Shown: piece after piece, positions 9,720 to 17,784 of the stretch
Layout: each line of letters begins with the position of its first letter
Position numbering within the stretch: position 1 is the stretch's first letter
Assembly (NCBI RefSeq): GCF_905196875.1
Contig: NZ_CAJJWO010000021.1
Location: 9,953-73,952, forward strand
Length of the DNA stretch: 64,000 bases
Origin: an uncultured Parabacteroides sp.
Lineage (GTDB): Bacteria; Bacteroidota; Bacteroidia; Bacteroidales; Tannerellaceae
Direction of reading: 5' to 3'
The notes under the pieces: generated by a model
Seen by the model: the letters and a program-made list of their open reading frames with translations, nothing else
Told to the model about the DNA's origin: nothing
Database searches by the model: none
Position numbers and translations under genes: made by a program

Positions 9720-9764
9720 AAACAGGCAACTGATCATCATTGATTCAATTGCCTGTTTCTTTTT
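9720..9764 (+). terminator. Rho-independent terminator of rnr
   Basis: Stem AAACAGGCAA (9720-9729) pairs with TTGCCTGTTT (9749-9758) and is followed by CTTTTT. It is placed directly after the RNase R stop codon. Confidence 0.85.
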
Positions 9765-9788
9765 ATACCGCAGAGTGATAAAGTCATT

Positions 9789-10667
9789 TTATACTTCGCA
9801 TCCCAGATCATATTCAGCGATGATATGTCCTAATTCATTATCACGTTTTTTATCCTGGAAAAGGTATGCATTTCCACTCTCAGATTCTATGTAATAAAGG
9901 TTTGTATAGACGAAATCCGGGTCACTCTCTTTTAATCTTTTAACCACATCATCCGGGATAGGAGTGTCTATGCTTAATTCGTATACTGTTCTTTTCCAGA
10001 AACCTCTGTCTGTTGCGATATCTCCTCCAAAAAAAACATATTTAACCGTATCATTATGAAGAATGAAATATTCAGGCTCTCCATCATTCACATATCCTCT
10101 TATTTCTGCTCCTTTATATCTATTGGTTATGAAATCAAAGTGATCTTCGGGAAGATTTGCAGACCATCGCGGATCGTTGGGCCGGGATCTAAGCGTTGTC
10201 AGATACAGTCCGTCATCATTGATATAAACATTATGCTCCATATTGTCAAACCCCTTCCAGAGATATGTAAAGTGTAAGGTATAAAGACTTTTACTCATCC
10301 CCTTTCGTTCTGTCTTGGAGATCTCTACGTTTTGAGCATTGCCATATCCCAGAGTATAAAACGTATTTTGTACTTCTGTCGGGAGTTGTTGTAAATCTGG
10401 GATCTCTGTATAGGTCATTTTCCAGGTATTATCGAGATACCATGTCGTTGCTTCATTTTGTTCCTGGTCGGCAAACTCTATCACATAAAGAGCATCCGCA
10501 TATGTTTGTGCTGTCCTGATGTGTGCCGAAGGGTTTCTTTCAGAGAAATCGTTTTTGATAGCTGGGGGGATATCATCTTCAATTTTCGAATTATCTCTAT
10601 CGCATGCTGTAATGCATATGAGTAGCATACATGCCAAGACGTGGTAAAAACAGGCTGTTCGTTTCAT
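9789..10667 (-). CDS. Lipoprotein with PepSY-like (beta-lactamase-inhibitor-like) repeats
   Basis: A 292-residue lipoprotein: signal peptide with lipobox ITAC (Cys22), then an acidic linker. Two PepSY-like units can be picked out. One begins PPAIKNDFSERNPSA (about 34-48) and ends WYLDNTWKMTYTEI. The next begins LPTEVQNTFYTLGYGNA (about 99-115). This layout, an 'LPxxVxxxF..Y' helix followed by strands with a WYxDxGxW-like end, is typical of the periplasmic PepSY-like family in Bacteroidetes. The remaining C-terminal 120 residues are not recognised. No catalytic residues are expected. It is monocistronic, with its own -7 box and an upstream terminator isolating it from the Imm17 gene. The ligand is unknown. 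Confidence 0.7.
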   Translation of the reverse strand: MKRTACFYHVLACMLLICITACDRDNSKIEDDIPPAIKNDFSERNPSAHIRTAQTYADALYVIEFADQEQNEATTWYLDNTWKMTYTEIPDLQQLPTEVQNTFYTLGYGNAQNVEISKTERKGMSKSLYTLHFTYLWKGFDNMEHNVYINDDGLYLTTLRSRPNDPRWSANLPEDHFDFITNRYKGAEIRGYVNDGEPEYFILHNDTVKYVFFGGDIATDRGFWKRTVYELSIDTPIPDDVVKRLKESDPDFVYTNLYYIESESGNAYLFQDKKRDNELGHIIAEYDLGCEV

Positions 10668-10702
10668 AAGTCTTTATTTAGATAGACAACTAGTGTGAGA
10701 TA

Positions 10703-10710
10703 CAAAGATA
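10703..10710 (-). promoter_or_regulatory. -7 box for the PepSY-like lipoprotein gene
   Basis: The minus strand reads TATCTTTG, a perfect TAnnTTTG match, 36 bp upstream of the ATG at 10665-10667. Confidence 0.6.
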
Positions 10711-10712
10711 CG

Positions 10713-10755
10713 AAAAACAGGAAATAGAAGTAAATTAAAGGGCTTCTATTTCCTG
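10713..10755 (-). terminator. Terminator of the tsaE-Imm17 transcript
   Basis: A 13-bp perfect stem pairs 10743-10755 with 10718-10730; on the minus strand this is CAGGAAATAGAAG, loop, CTTCTATTTCCTG, then TTTTT. It lies 22 bp beyond the Imm17-like stop and just upstream of the next promoter. Confidence 0.85.
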
Positions 10756-10776
10756 ATGTATTTAAATTATTCTATG

Positions 10777-10989
10777 TTACCAATAGATCAATCCCAGCAC
10801 CCCGCACCCGATCAGTGCTAACCCCAGCAAAGCATAAAAGATGCGTGCTCCTTTTCTTCCGAATTTGTTTACAAAGGTAGCAGCTCCGCTGGTTTCGAAA
10901 TACCAGTCGAAATTGAAGATGGCGGCAATCAGAGAGAAGGCTCCAAGAGCGATGAAAATAGCTAATAGGAAGTAATCGGTCGGCTCCAT
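10777..10989 (-). CDS. Small two-helix membrane protein, Imm17-like
   Basis: A 70-residue protein made of two hydrophobic helices (about residues 6-27 and 48-69). A conserved-looking middle follows the first helix, NFDWYFETSGAATFVNKFGR, then KGARIFYALLGLALIGCGVL. This arrangement matches the Imm17 family, small membrane proteins named from polymorphic-toxin loci. No toxin gene is nearby, so an immunity role is not supported here. It lies 6 bp after tsaE and shares its terminator, so it is co-transcribed with a housekeeping gene. The family name is probable; the function is open. Confidence 0.65.
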   Translation of the reverse strand: MEPTDYFLLAIFIALGAFSLIAAIFNFDWYFETSGAATFVNKFGRKGARIFYALLGLALIGCGVLGLIYW

Positions 10990-10995
10990 CTCTAT

Positions 10996-11415
10996 TTACT
11001 TTATTTCTACGATTCGCGATCCGTCCGGATTTTCACTGATCGTTACATCTACTACATCACCCGGAAGCAGGTCTTCGATCTTTTCCGGCCATTCGATAAA
11101 ACAAAGAGCACCGCTATAGAAATAATCTTCCGTACCGATATCCTCTGCTTCACTCAGCTTATTGATACGGTAGAAGTCGAAATGATAGATCAGTTCGCCG
11201 GTTTCGTCACTACGATATTCGTTGATGATCGCAAACGTGGGACTGTTGATAACATCCTCTACGCCCAGTTCTTCGCAGATAGCCTTTATGAAAGTAGTCT
11301 TTCCCGCTCCCATATTACCGTGGAAGGCAAAAACCGTACGGTCGTCCATGCCGGCAATAAATTCTTTAGCGGCCTGGCAGATCGTATCCAGATTCTCAAT
11401 TTTGATTATACTCAT
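10996..11415 (-). CDS. tsaE: tRNA threonylcarbamoyladenosine biosynthesis ATPase TsaE
   Basis: P-loop ATPase that works with TsaB and TsaD to form t6A37 in ANN-decoding tRNAs. The Walker A motif GNMGAGKT is at residues 33-40. SPTFAIINEY (about 68-77) and HFDFYRINKLSEAEDIG are diagnostic TsaE segments, and CFIEWPEKIEDLLP near residues 109-122 carries the conserved WPE motif. At 139 residues it is the expected size. It is preceded by its own -7 box and followed 6 bp later by the Imm17-like gene. Cytoplasmic; no anomalies. Confidence 0.95.
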   Translation of the reverse strand: MSIIKIENLDTICQAAKEFIAGMDDRTVFAFHGNMGAGKTTFIKAICEELGVEDVINSPTFAIINEYRSDETGELIYHFDFYRINKLSEAEDIGTEDYFYSGALCFIEWPEKIEDLLPGDVVDVTISENPDGSRIVEIK

Positions 11416-11449
11416 GATGTCTTTCGATAATGTTCTTTTGTTATGTTCG

Positions 11450-11457
11450 CAAAGGTA
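11450..11457 (-). promoter_or_regulatory. -7 box for tsaE
   Basis: The minus strand reads TACCTTTG, 35 bp upstream of the tsaE ATG. It is embedded next to a loose 7-bp ATTGACA/ATTGATA repeat (11464-11500) of the kind common between Bacteroidetes genes. Confidence 0.6.
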
Positions 11458-11493
11458 TAATTAAATTGACAATTGATAATTCACTATCGATAA

Positions 11494-13044
11494 TTATTTA
11501 GGGATCATGGTAATGAACGGCACCATCATTTCCTCCATGGAGATTCCTCCGTGCTGGAATGTATTCTTATAATAGGAGACATAATAATTATAGTTGTTCG
11601 GATAAGCAAAGAAATCATCGTTCATAGCGAAGATATACTTGCTACTCAGGTTAGGAGAAGGAAGTCCTACCTTTTCCGGATCGCGCACCTCGAATACTTC
11701 TTTCGGGTTGTAGTTCAGGTTTTTGCCTACTTTATAGCGGAGATTGGTGTTTGTATTCCTGTCGCCCACCACCTTTATCGGATTATTTACACGAATCGTT
11801 CCGTGGTCGGTCGTCACAATCACTTTATAGCCTTTATCGGATATGCGCTTGAACAACTCCAGTGTTGTAGAATGTTGGAACCAGGAACGGGTCAGGCTAC
11901 GGTAAGCCGCTTCGCTCTGTGCCAGTTCACGGATCATCTTCATTTCCGTACGGGCATGCGACAGCATATCCACAAAGTTTAGTACTACGACATTCAGCTG
12001 GTTATGAGTCAGCGACGAGATCATATTCAATAGCTTTTCGCCATACTGCGAATCGTGCACTTTATTATAAGAAAATGTATATTTCTTACGGAAACGGTCT
12101 ATCTGCGTCTGGATCAACGGAGCTTCATTGAGGTTTTTCCCTTCCTCGCTCTCTTCGTCAACCCACAAATCCGGAAACATCTTTTCTATCTGCGAGGGCA
12201 TCAGGCCGGAGAAGATGGAGTTACGGGCATATTGCGTGGCAGTCGGAAGGATACTATAATACAACCCTTCATCGAAGGTGAAATATTCAGCCAGCAGATC
12301 CTTTACTACACGCCACTGGTCCAACCGGAAGTTATCGATCAGAATAAAGAAAACCTTCTCATCGTTATCCAGCAAGGGGAACACTTTCTTCTTGAAAAGA
12401 TCCGGACTCATCAGAGGACGTTCCGCCGGATTCTGTATCCAGTTCACATAATTCTTCTTTACAAACTTACCAAAAGCATTGTTGGCCTCTTCCTTTTGCA
12501 TGCGGAGCATATCAGACATCTGGGCCTGGCTGCTCTCAAGCTCCAATTCCCAATAAACCAGTTTCTTATATAGCTCCATCCATTCGTCGGCAGTCAACGA
12601 GTCGTTGATCTGCATGCCGATACGTCCGAACTCCTGCTGATAGCCGACAGTGGTCGTTTCCGATATGATTACATTCTTATGTACATTCTTCTTGATGGAA
12701 AGGAGAAGCTGGTTCGGGTTGACCGGCTTGATCAGGTAATCGGCAATCTTATTTCCTATCGCCTGGTTCATGATGCTTTCCTCCTCACTTTTAGTCACCA
12801 TCACAACCGGGACGTTGGGGTTGATCTCCTTAATATGGGCAAGTGTTTCCAGACCAGTCAGACCAGGCATGTTCTCATCGAGGAAAATAATATCGAACGA
12901 TTGTTCCTTGCAACAGTCAATAGCATCCTGCCCGCTGATTACCGGAACTACTTCATATCCTTTATCCTGTAAAAACAAAATGTGAGGTTTCAACAAATCG
13001 ATCTCATCATCTGCCCAAAGTACTCTGTCTTTCTTTAGTGCCAT
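11494..13044 (-). CDS. porX: Response regulator with PglZ domain, PorX type
   Basis: A 516-residue cytoplasmic protein. Residues 1-125 form a receiver domain with acidic pocket ADDE (11-14), phospho-acceptor Asp56 in FLDENMPG, a conserved TKSEEE and Lys in LIKPVNP. A middle helical region follows. From about residue 210 a PglZ/alkaline-phosphatase-like domain is visible, with FILIDNFRLDQW, YSILPTATQYARN, VVLNFVDMLSHAR and VTTDHGTIRV, which together make the metal-binding site. This architecture is that of PorX, the regulator of type IX secretion genes first described in Porphyromonas gingivalis. The partner kinase (PorY) is not in the window. It matters here because a glycosidase at 49859-52207 ends in a T9SS-like sorting domain. 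Confidence 0.9.
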   Translation of the reverse strand: MALKKDRVLWADDEIDLLKPHILFLQDKGYEVVPVISGQDAIDCCKEQSFDIIFLDENMPGLTGLETLAHIKEINPNVPVVMVTKSEEESIMNQAIGNKIADYLIKPVNPNQLLLSIKKNVHKNVIISETTTVGYQQEFGRIGMQINDSLTADEWMELYKKLVYWELELESSQAQMSDMLRMQKEEANNAFGKFVKKNYVNWIQNPAERPLMSPDLFKKKVFPLLDNDEKVFFILIDNFRLDQWRVVKDLLAEYFTFDEGLYYSILPTATQYARNSIFSGLMPSQIEKMFPDLWVDEESEEGKNLNEAPLIQTQIDRFRKKYTFSYNKVHDSQYGEKLLNMISSLTHNQLNVVVLNFVDMLSHARTEMKMIRELAQSEAAYRSLTRSWFQHSTTLELFKRISDKGYKVIVTTDHGTIRVNNPIKVVGDRNTNTNLRYKVGKNLNYNPKEVFEVRDPEKVGLPSPNLSSKYIFAMNDDFFAYPNNYNYYVSYYKNTFQHGGISMEEMMVPFITMIPK

Positions 13045-13067
13045 ATCTCTTGCCTTATTAATTCTTA

Positions 13068-13075
13068 CAAATTTA
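13068..13075 (-). promoter_or_regulatory. -7 box for porX
   Basis: The minus strand reads TAAATTTG, 24 bp upstream of the ATG, predicting a short leader. Confidence 0.5.
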
Positions 13076-13095
13076 ACTGGAATAGTTTACATAAT

Positions 13096-13118
13096 AACGG
13101 TCTGTCGGACCGTTTTGT
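13096..13118 (-). terminator. Hairpin downstream of the antiporter gene, possible terminator
   Basis: AACGGTC (13096-13102) pairs with GACCGTT (13108-13114), a 7-bp perfect stem 68 bp beyond the antiporter stop. The T-run on the minus strand is weak, so termination is uncertain. Confidence 0.4.
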
Positions 13119-13181
13119 ATATTATCCGCTGTTTTTTTACGGTCTTTTATACCCTGTGTATTAAATTTGTGAATTGTACTT

Positions 13182-14699
13182 CTAATTCTTTTTCATTGTA
13201 TAGTCTGTAATCCCTAAAGCCTCGTAGGCTTGAAGCAATGCCTCGTCGTTGTCGGAGATCATCAACAGTTTATCGCCCTCCATCAGAACCGTATTTCCTT
13301 TGGGGATAAAATAACGCCCGTCGCGCATCACCATTACAGCCAGCGTATGGTCAGGCAGGGTAAGTTCCATCAGCTTGTTGCCATGGGTCAACACTTCCGG
13401 TGTTATATCGATCTCGCTCATGGCACTCTTTATACCTTCCGGCAGTTCAATACCGAATACATCCTTGCGCTCGGGTTCATCGATCAATCCCAGCCACTTG
13501 GCGGCCTGTGTAACAGTCGTCCCCTGGATAAGGAGAGAAAGGATGGTAATAAAAAAGACTACATTAAAGATCAATCCGGCATGTTCTATCCCAGCAATCA
13601 TCGGATAAGTAGCGAAGATGATCGGCACGGCCCCGCGAAGCCCTACCCACGAAATATACAATTTTCCTTTTGTCGTAAAATTCTTATAAGGGATCAGGCA
13701 AAGGAATACGCTGATCGGACGAGCGAAAAGGATCATAAAGATACCGACTGTCAGCCCGATCGGAGCAACCGGCAACAGTTCGTGAGGGTTAACGAGCAAT
13801 CCCAACGTAAGGAACATCACGATCTGCCATAACCAGGCAAAACCGTCGAAGAACGTACCAATACTCTTTTTATGAACAATCTTGGCATTTCCAACCACCA
13901 ACCCTGCAATATAAACGGCCAGGTAACCATTTCCCTTGCACAGCGTAGTTGCTGCGAAGGTGAAAAAAGCGGTGGCCAACAATAAGATCGGATACAACGA
14001 CTCGTTGTCGATATCGATCTTGTTGATGATAAGTACGGCTAATTTACCCAACAGGAAACCGGCTATAGCGCCGACCGACAACTGGATAATCAGCGATAGA
14101 ACCGCATCACCCAGGTCCATCCCGGCTGTTTGTATATAGGCGATCAACAGCAAAGTAAGCATATATGCCATCGGGTCGTTACTACCACTTTCCAACTCCA
14201 GCGTGGGACGCAAACGTTGTTTCAGATAAACGCCCTTACTCCGGAGAATAGAGAATACGGACGCCGAGTCGGTAGACGACATAACAGCCGCCATCAATAA
14301 CGATTCGGGAAAGGTCAGGGTTTCATACCCCACAACAAGCTTCGATACATAATAAATGAAACCTCCTGTGATAAACGTAGTAGCCAACACTCCGATCGTG
14401 GCCAGGATGACCCCTTGCGACGCAATTGGCTTAATCTCGGATATCTTCGTGTCCATACCACCTGAAAACAGGATGATACTCAACGCCAGCATACCGATAA
14501 ACTGTGCAATATTCGGGTTACTGAACTGGATTCCCAGCCCGTCACTACCAAACAACATACCGACTCCCAGAAAGAGCAACAAAGCGGGAAGTCCGAAGCG
14601 ATAACCTGCCTTACCGGCGAAAATACTAAAAAATAAAATGACGGAAGCAATCAACAAGATTCCCTCCGCATTATGAAGAATCTCTAAATCATGGAACAT
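13182..14699 (-). CDS. CPA1-type potassium/proton antiporter with C-terminal RCK_C domain
   Basis: A 505-residue inner-membrane cation/proton antiporter resembling NhaP2/CvrA. About 12 hydrophobic segments span residues 12-395. Signature regions include LLLFLGVGMLFGSDGLG, SSTDSASVFSIL and ESGSNDPMAYMLTLLL, the NDP motif carrying the transport aspartate. The C-terminal 90 residues (LMELTLPDHTLAVMVMRDG onward) form a TrkA-C/RCK_C regulatory domain, usual in this subgroup and thought to sense nucleotides or ions. It is transcribed on its own strand toward porX with a 137-bp gap, so it is probably a separate unit. The ion, K+ or Na+, cannot be settled from sequence. Confidence 0.9.
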   Translation of the reverse strand: MFHDLEILHNAEGILLIASVILFFSIFAGKAGYRFGLPALLLFLGVGMLFGSDGLGIQFSNPNIAQFIGMLALSIILFSGGMDTKISEIKPIASQGVILATIGVLATTFITGGFIYYVSKLVVGYETLTFPESLLMAAVMSSTDSASVFSILRSKGVYLKQRLRPTLELESGSNDPMAYMLTLLLIAYIQTAGMDLGDAVLSLIIQLSVGAIAGFLLGKLAVLIINKIDIDNESLYPILLLATAFFTFAATTLCKGNGYLAVYIAGLVVGNAKIVHKKSIGTFFDGFAWLWQIVMFLTLGLLVNPHELLPVAPIGLTVGIFMILFARPISVFLCLIPYKNFTTKGKLYISWVGLRGAVPIIFATYPMIAGIEHAGLIFNVVFFITILSLLIQGTTVTQAAKWLGLIDEPERKDVFGIELPEGIKSAMSEIDITPEVLTHGNKLMELTLPDHTLAVMVMRDGRYFIPKGNTVLMEGDKLLMISDNDEALLQAYEALGITDYTMKKN

Positions 14700-14812
14700 A
14701 AGCGGAAACGGTTTACTCTAATTATCCTTCAAAATAACAAAAAAAAGCTGAAACGACAATGGAATGAATGCCGAAATATCTGGCTCATATACTGACTAAT
14801 AAATATATTACG

Positions 14813-14820
14813 TATATTTG
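14813..14820 (+). promoter_or_regulatory. -7 box deciding the start of the transglutaminase-like gene
   Basis: TATATTTG lies 20 bp upstream of the ATG at 14840. It falls inside the longer frame that could begin at 14768, so the transcript would start after that earlier ATG. The 14840 start also gives a clean lipoprotein signal. Confidence 0.6.
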
Positions 14821-14839
14821 TCGAGATAAAATTAACACT

Positions 14840-17497
14840 ATGCATAAAACACATTTATTCGCACTATTGTTCATGCTTCTGATAGGGACAGCATGTAACA
14901 AACAACAGCACTTCATCTCTGACAATGCATTCAGGGCGGAAGTAGAAAAAGATTTCCAAGCCAAACAGGCAGCTTTGCCTGACGGAGATCTGTTCGCAGT
15001 TTTCAATCAGGAAATGACACCGCAGGAGAAGGAAGCACTTACCTTCCTGTATGCCTACATGCCGATCGGTGACATCACCGACTATGACGGAAAACTCTAT
15101 CTGGATAATATCCGCAGTTCTTTCCAGGCCAAACAGGAAATGCCGTGGGGCGACAGCATCCCGGAAGACATCTTCCGCCATTTTGTCCTGCCGATCCGTG
15201 TGAACAACGAGAACCTGGACGAAAGCCGCATGGTCTTTTTCGACGAACTGAAAGACCGTGTAAAAGAAATGTCCCTCTACGACGCCGTGTTGGAAGTAAA
15301 CCACTGGTGTCACGAAAAAGTAATTTATACCCCTTCCGACGCTCGTACCAGCTCGCCGCTGGCTTCTGTAAAGACAGCTTACGGACGTTGTGGTGAAGAG
15401 TCGACCTTTACGGTTGCCGCACTTCGCTCGGTCGGTATCCCTGCCCGCCAGGTATACACTCCGCGCTGGGCACACACCGACGATAACCATGCCTGGGTAG
15501 AAGCCTGGGTGAACGGCAAATGGTATTTCCTGGGTGCCTGCGAACCGGAACCGATCCTGAACCTGGGATGGTTTAACGGCCCGGCATACCGCGGTATGCT
15601 GATGCACACCAAAGTATTCGGAAAATACAACGGCCCCGAAGAGGTAATGTTGGAAACAGACGGTTACACGGAAATTAACGTGATCGATAACTATGCCCCG
15701 ACAGGCAAAGCTATCGTAACGATTGTGGATGCAGACGGCAAACCTGTTCCCAACGCCGATGTAGAATTCAAAATCTATAACTACGCCGAGTTCTACACCG
15801 TTGCCAATAAGAAAACCGATGCCGAAGGAAAGACCTTCCTGACTGCCGGTAAAGGCGATATGTTCGTTTGGGCTACCAAAGACGGTAAGTTCGGTTTCGA
15901 TAAAGTATCGTTCGGCAAAGGTGACGTGACTATTAAGCTCGACAAGAAACCGGGTGACGCTATTGAAGCAATCGCTTTGGATGTTATTCCTCCGGTAGAA
16001 GGTTCTATCCCTGCCGAAGTAACTCCCGAACAGAAAGAAGCCAATGCCGCACGCCTGTTGGAAGAAGATGCTATCCGTAACAAATATGTAGCAACCTTCT
16101 ATACCGAAGAAAAAGCAGAGGCACTGGCAAAAGAACTGGGTATCGATCCGCTGAAGACTTCCGACTTTATGATCGGTAGCCGTGGCAACTGGATGGAGAT
16201 CGAAAAGTTCCTGCGCGAAACTCCGGCCGACAAACGTCCGGTAGCGATGGCACTCCTGGATGTAATTTCCGCCAAAGACCTTCGCGACACACCGGCTTCT
16301 GTCCTGGCAGATCATCTGAACAACACCGAATTGGTCAATTCCGACCAATTCAACCGATATGTACTTAATCCGCGTGTTGCCAACGAATACCTTTCACCCT
16401 ACCGTAGCTTTTTCATTGCCAACGTAGATGCTGAACTGGCAAAACAGGCCAAAGAAGATCCGATGGCTTTGGTCGATTGGGTGAAGAAAAACATCACGAT
16501 CAAGAACGAACTCAACTCGCAACGCATCCCTGTCATGCCGATGGGTGTGTTTAAATCACGTGTTGCCGATACAGGATCACGCGACATCTTCTTTATCGCC
16601 GTAGCCCGCAGCCTGGGTATCCCGGCCCGTATCGAACCGGTAGCCCGCAAGGTTCAATTTATGAAAGATGGCAACTGGATGGACGTAGACTTCGAAGCTG
16701 CTGTTCAGACCACAGCAAAGCAAGGAAAGGTAACGGCCACTTATGCCCCGATCAAAGCATTGCAGGATCCGAAATATTACAGCCATTTCACTATTGCCAA
16801 GATACTTCCGGATGCTAAATTGCAGACATTGAACTTCCGCAGTGCAAGTACCGATATGGGCGTAGGAACTACCTGGAGTAGCTTGTTGAAGAAACCGCAG
16901 CCTATCGACGAAGGTAACTATATGATGGTGACCGGAACCCGTATGGCTAACGGTAGCGTACTGGCCGAAGTATCTTTCTTCAACGTAGAGCCGGACAAGA
17001 CAACGGATATCAAACTTGAAATGCGTGAGAACCTGGAAGAAGTACAGGTAATCGGTAATTTCAACTCTGAAAATAAATTCAAACGTGCCGACAACGGTGA
17101 AGAAACCAGCGTACTGGCTACAACCGGACGTGGTTACTTCGTAGTAGCTATCCTCGGAGCCCGCCAGGAACCGACCAACCACGCTATGCGCGACATCGCC
17201 GCTGTTAAGAAAGACCTTGAAGAATGGGGACGCAGCATGGTTCTACTTTTCCCGGATGAAAAAGGTTACAACAGTTTCGATCCGAAAGAGTTCGGCGACC
17301 TGCCTAACACAATTACATACGGTATCGACGCAGACAACCATATCCAGAAAGAGATCGCATCAGCCATGAAGCTACAGAATGCCAGCCAGCTGCCGATCTT
17401 TATCATCGCCGACACTTTCAACCGTGTGGTATTCGTATCCCAGGGATACACCATCGGCCTGGGTGAACAGTTGATGAAGGTGATACATAAGTTGTAA
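14840..17497 (+). CDS. Transglutaminase-like lipoprotein with a second degenerate domain
   Basis: An 885-residue lipoprotein: MHKTHLFALLFMLLIGTAC is a signal with lipobox IGTAC. The first transglutaminase/protease-like domain has YGRCGEES with Cys184 and DNHAWVEAW with His217. The usual third catalytic Asp region is replaced by LGACEPEP, typical of this Bacteroidetes family. A carboxypeptidase-regulatory-like beta-sandwich follows (APTGKAIVTIVDADGKPVPN). A second block, SRDIFFIAVARSLGIPARI (about 577-595), looks like a transglutaminase core but has no Cys at the active position. Near the C-terminus NHIQKEIASAMKL and LPIFIIADTFNRVVFVSQG recall a thioredoxin-like end. The substrate is unknown. 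An earlier ATG at 14768 would spoil the signal peptide. A strong terminator follows. Confidence 0.85.
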   Translation: MHKTHLFALLFMLLIGTACNKQQHFISDNAFRAEVEKDFQAKQAALPDGDLFAVFNQEMTPQEKEALTFLYAYMPIGDITDYDGKLYLDNIRSSFQAKQEMPWGDSIPEDIFRHFVLPIRVNNENLDESRMVFFDELKDRVKEMSLYDAVLEVNHWCHEKVIYTPSDARTSSPLASVKTAYGRCGEESTFTVAALRSVGIPARQVYTPRWAHTDDNHAWVEAWVNGKWYFLGACEPEPILNLGWFNGPAYRGMLMHTKVFGKYNGPEEVMLETDGYTEINVIDNYAPTGKAIVTIVDADGKPVPNADVEFKIYNYAEFYTVANKKTDAEGKTFLTAGKGDMFVWATKDGKFGFDKVSFGKGDVTIKLDKKPGDAIEAIALDVIPPVEGSIPAEVTPEQKEANAARLLEEDAIRNKYVATFYTEEKAEALAKELGIDPLKTSDFMIGSRGNWMEIEKFLRETPADKRPVAMALLDVISAKDLRDTPASVLADHLNNTELVNSDQFNRYVLNPRVANEYLSPYRSFFIANVDAELAKQAKEDPMALVDWVKKNITIKNELNSQRIPVMPMGVFKSRVADTGSRDIFFIAVARSLGIPARIEPVARKVQFMKDGNWMDVDFEAAVQTTAKQGKVTATYAPIKALQDPKYYSHFTIAKILPDAKLQTLNFRSASTDMGVGTTWSSLLKKPQPIDEGNYMMVTGTRMANGSVLAEVSFFNVEPDKTTDIKLEMRENLEEVQVIGNFNSENKFKRADNGEETSVLATTGRGYFVVAILGARQEPTNHAMRDIAAVKKDLEEWGRSMVLLFPDEKGYNSFDPKEFGDLPNTITYGIDADNHIQKEIASAMKLQNASQLPIFIIADTFNRVVFVSQGYTIGLGEQLMKVIHKL

Positions 17498-17521
17498 GAT
17501 ATTTACTGTATAAATAATCAG

Positions 17522-17566
17522 CCCCGGCTGTCGGTATGTTTCAAGCTACCGGTAGCCGGGGTTTTT
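17522..17566 (+). terminator. Terminator of the transglutaminase-like gene
   Basis: CCCCGGCT (17522-17529) pairs with AGCCGGGG (17554-17561), with an inner CGGTA/TACCG stem, followed by TTTTTATTT. Confidence 0.9.
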
Positions 17567-17628
17567 ATTTGGCATATCAACTATGCTCCATACCGACAAT
17601 TCGATATCGCTGCTCCTATAAAAAGGTT

Positions 17629-17744
17629 TTGCCATAGTAGTGGCAGAGTCTTGCCATGCCTTTGGCAGACTTTTGCCACTACTATGGCAAGACTCTGCCA
17701 AGCGTATGGCAAAACATTGCGTTTTAAATGACAGAAGATTGCCA
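17629..17744. repeat. Array B: tandem 22-bp dyad repeats, word TTGCCA/TGGCAA
   Basis: GCCA starts at 17631, 17653, 17675 and 17697, and TGGC at 17641, 17663, 17685 and 17707: exact 22-bp periods with 10/12-bp alternation. One degenerate period later GCCA recurs in phase at 17741. Each unit is a 14-bp dyad plus an 8-bp linker. There is a higher symmetry too. TGGCAGAGTCTTGCCA (17641-17656) is the perfect reverse complement of 17685-17700, and 17629-17645 of 17674-17690. The array lies after the upstream gene's terminator, between two convergent genes, so it is unlikely to act as part of either mRNA. Confidence 0.85.
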
Positions 17745-17784
17745 TTACGTATCCATACGTTCACGTAAACGTACTATATCGACA

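Noticed and set aside
14864..16348. 494-codon open frame on the minus strand opposite the transglutaminase-like gene
   Set aside because: It lies wholly antisense to a gene with clear signal peptide and catalytic motifs. Its translation shows no recognisable domain and looks like codon-bias shadow.
17629..17744. Array B as a CRISPR array
   Set aside because: Repeats are only 4-7 bp half-sites in alternating orientation with 4-10 bp between them. There are no 30-bp unique spacers and no cas genes in the window.
17546..17764. 72-codon minus-strand frame covering array B
   Set aside because: It is produced by the repeat units themselves and by terminator sequence; no plausible protein features.
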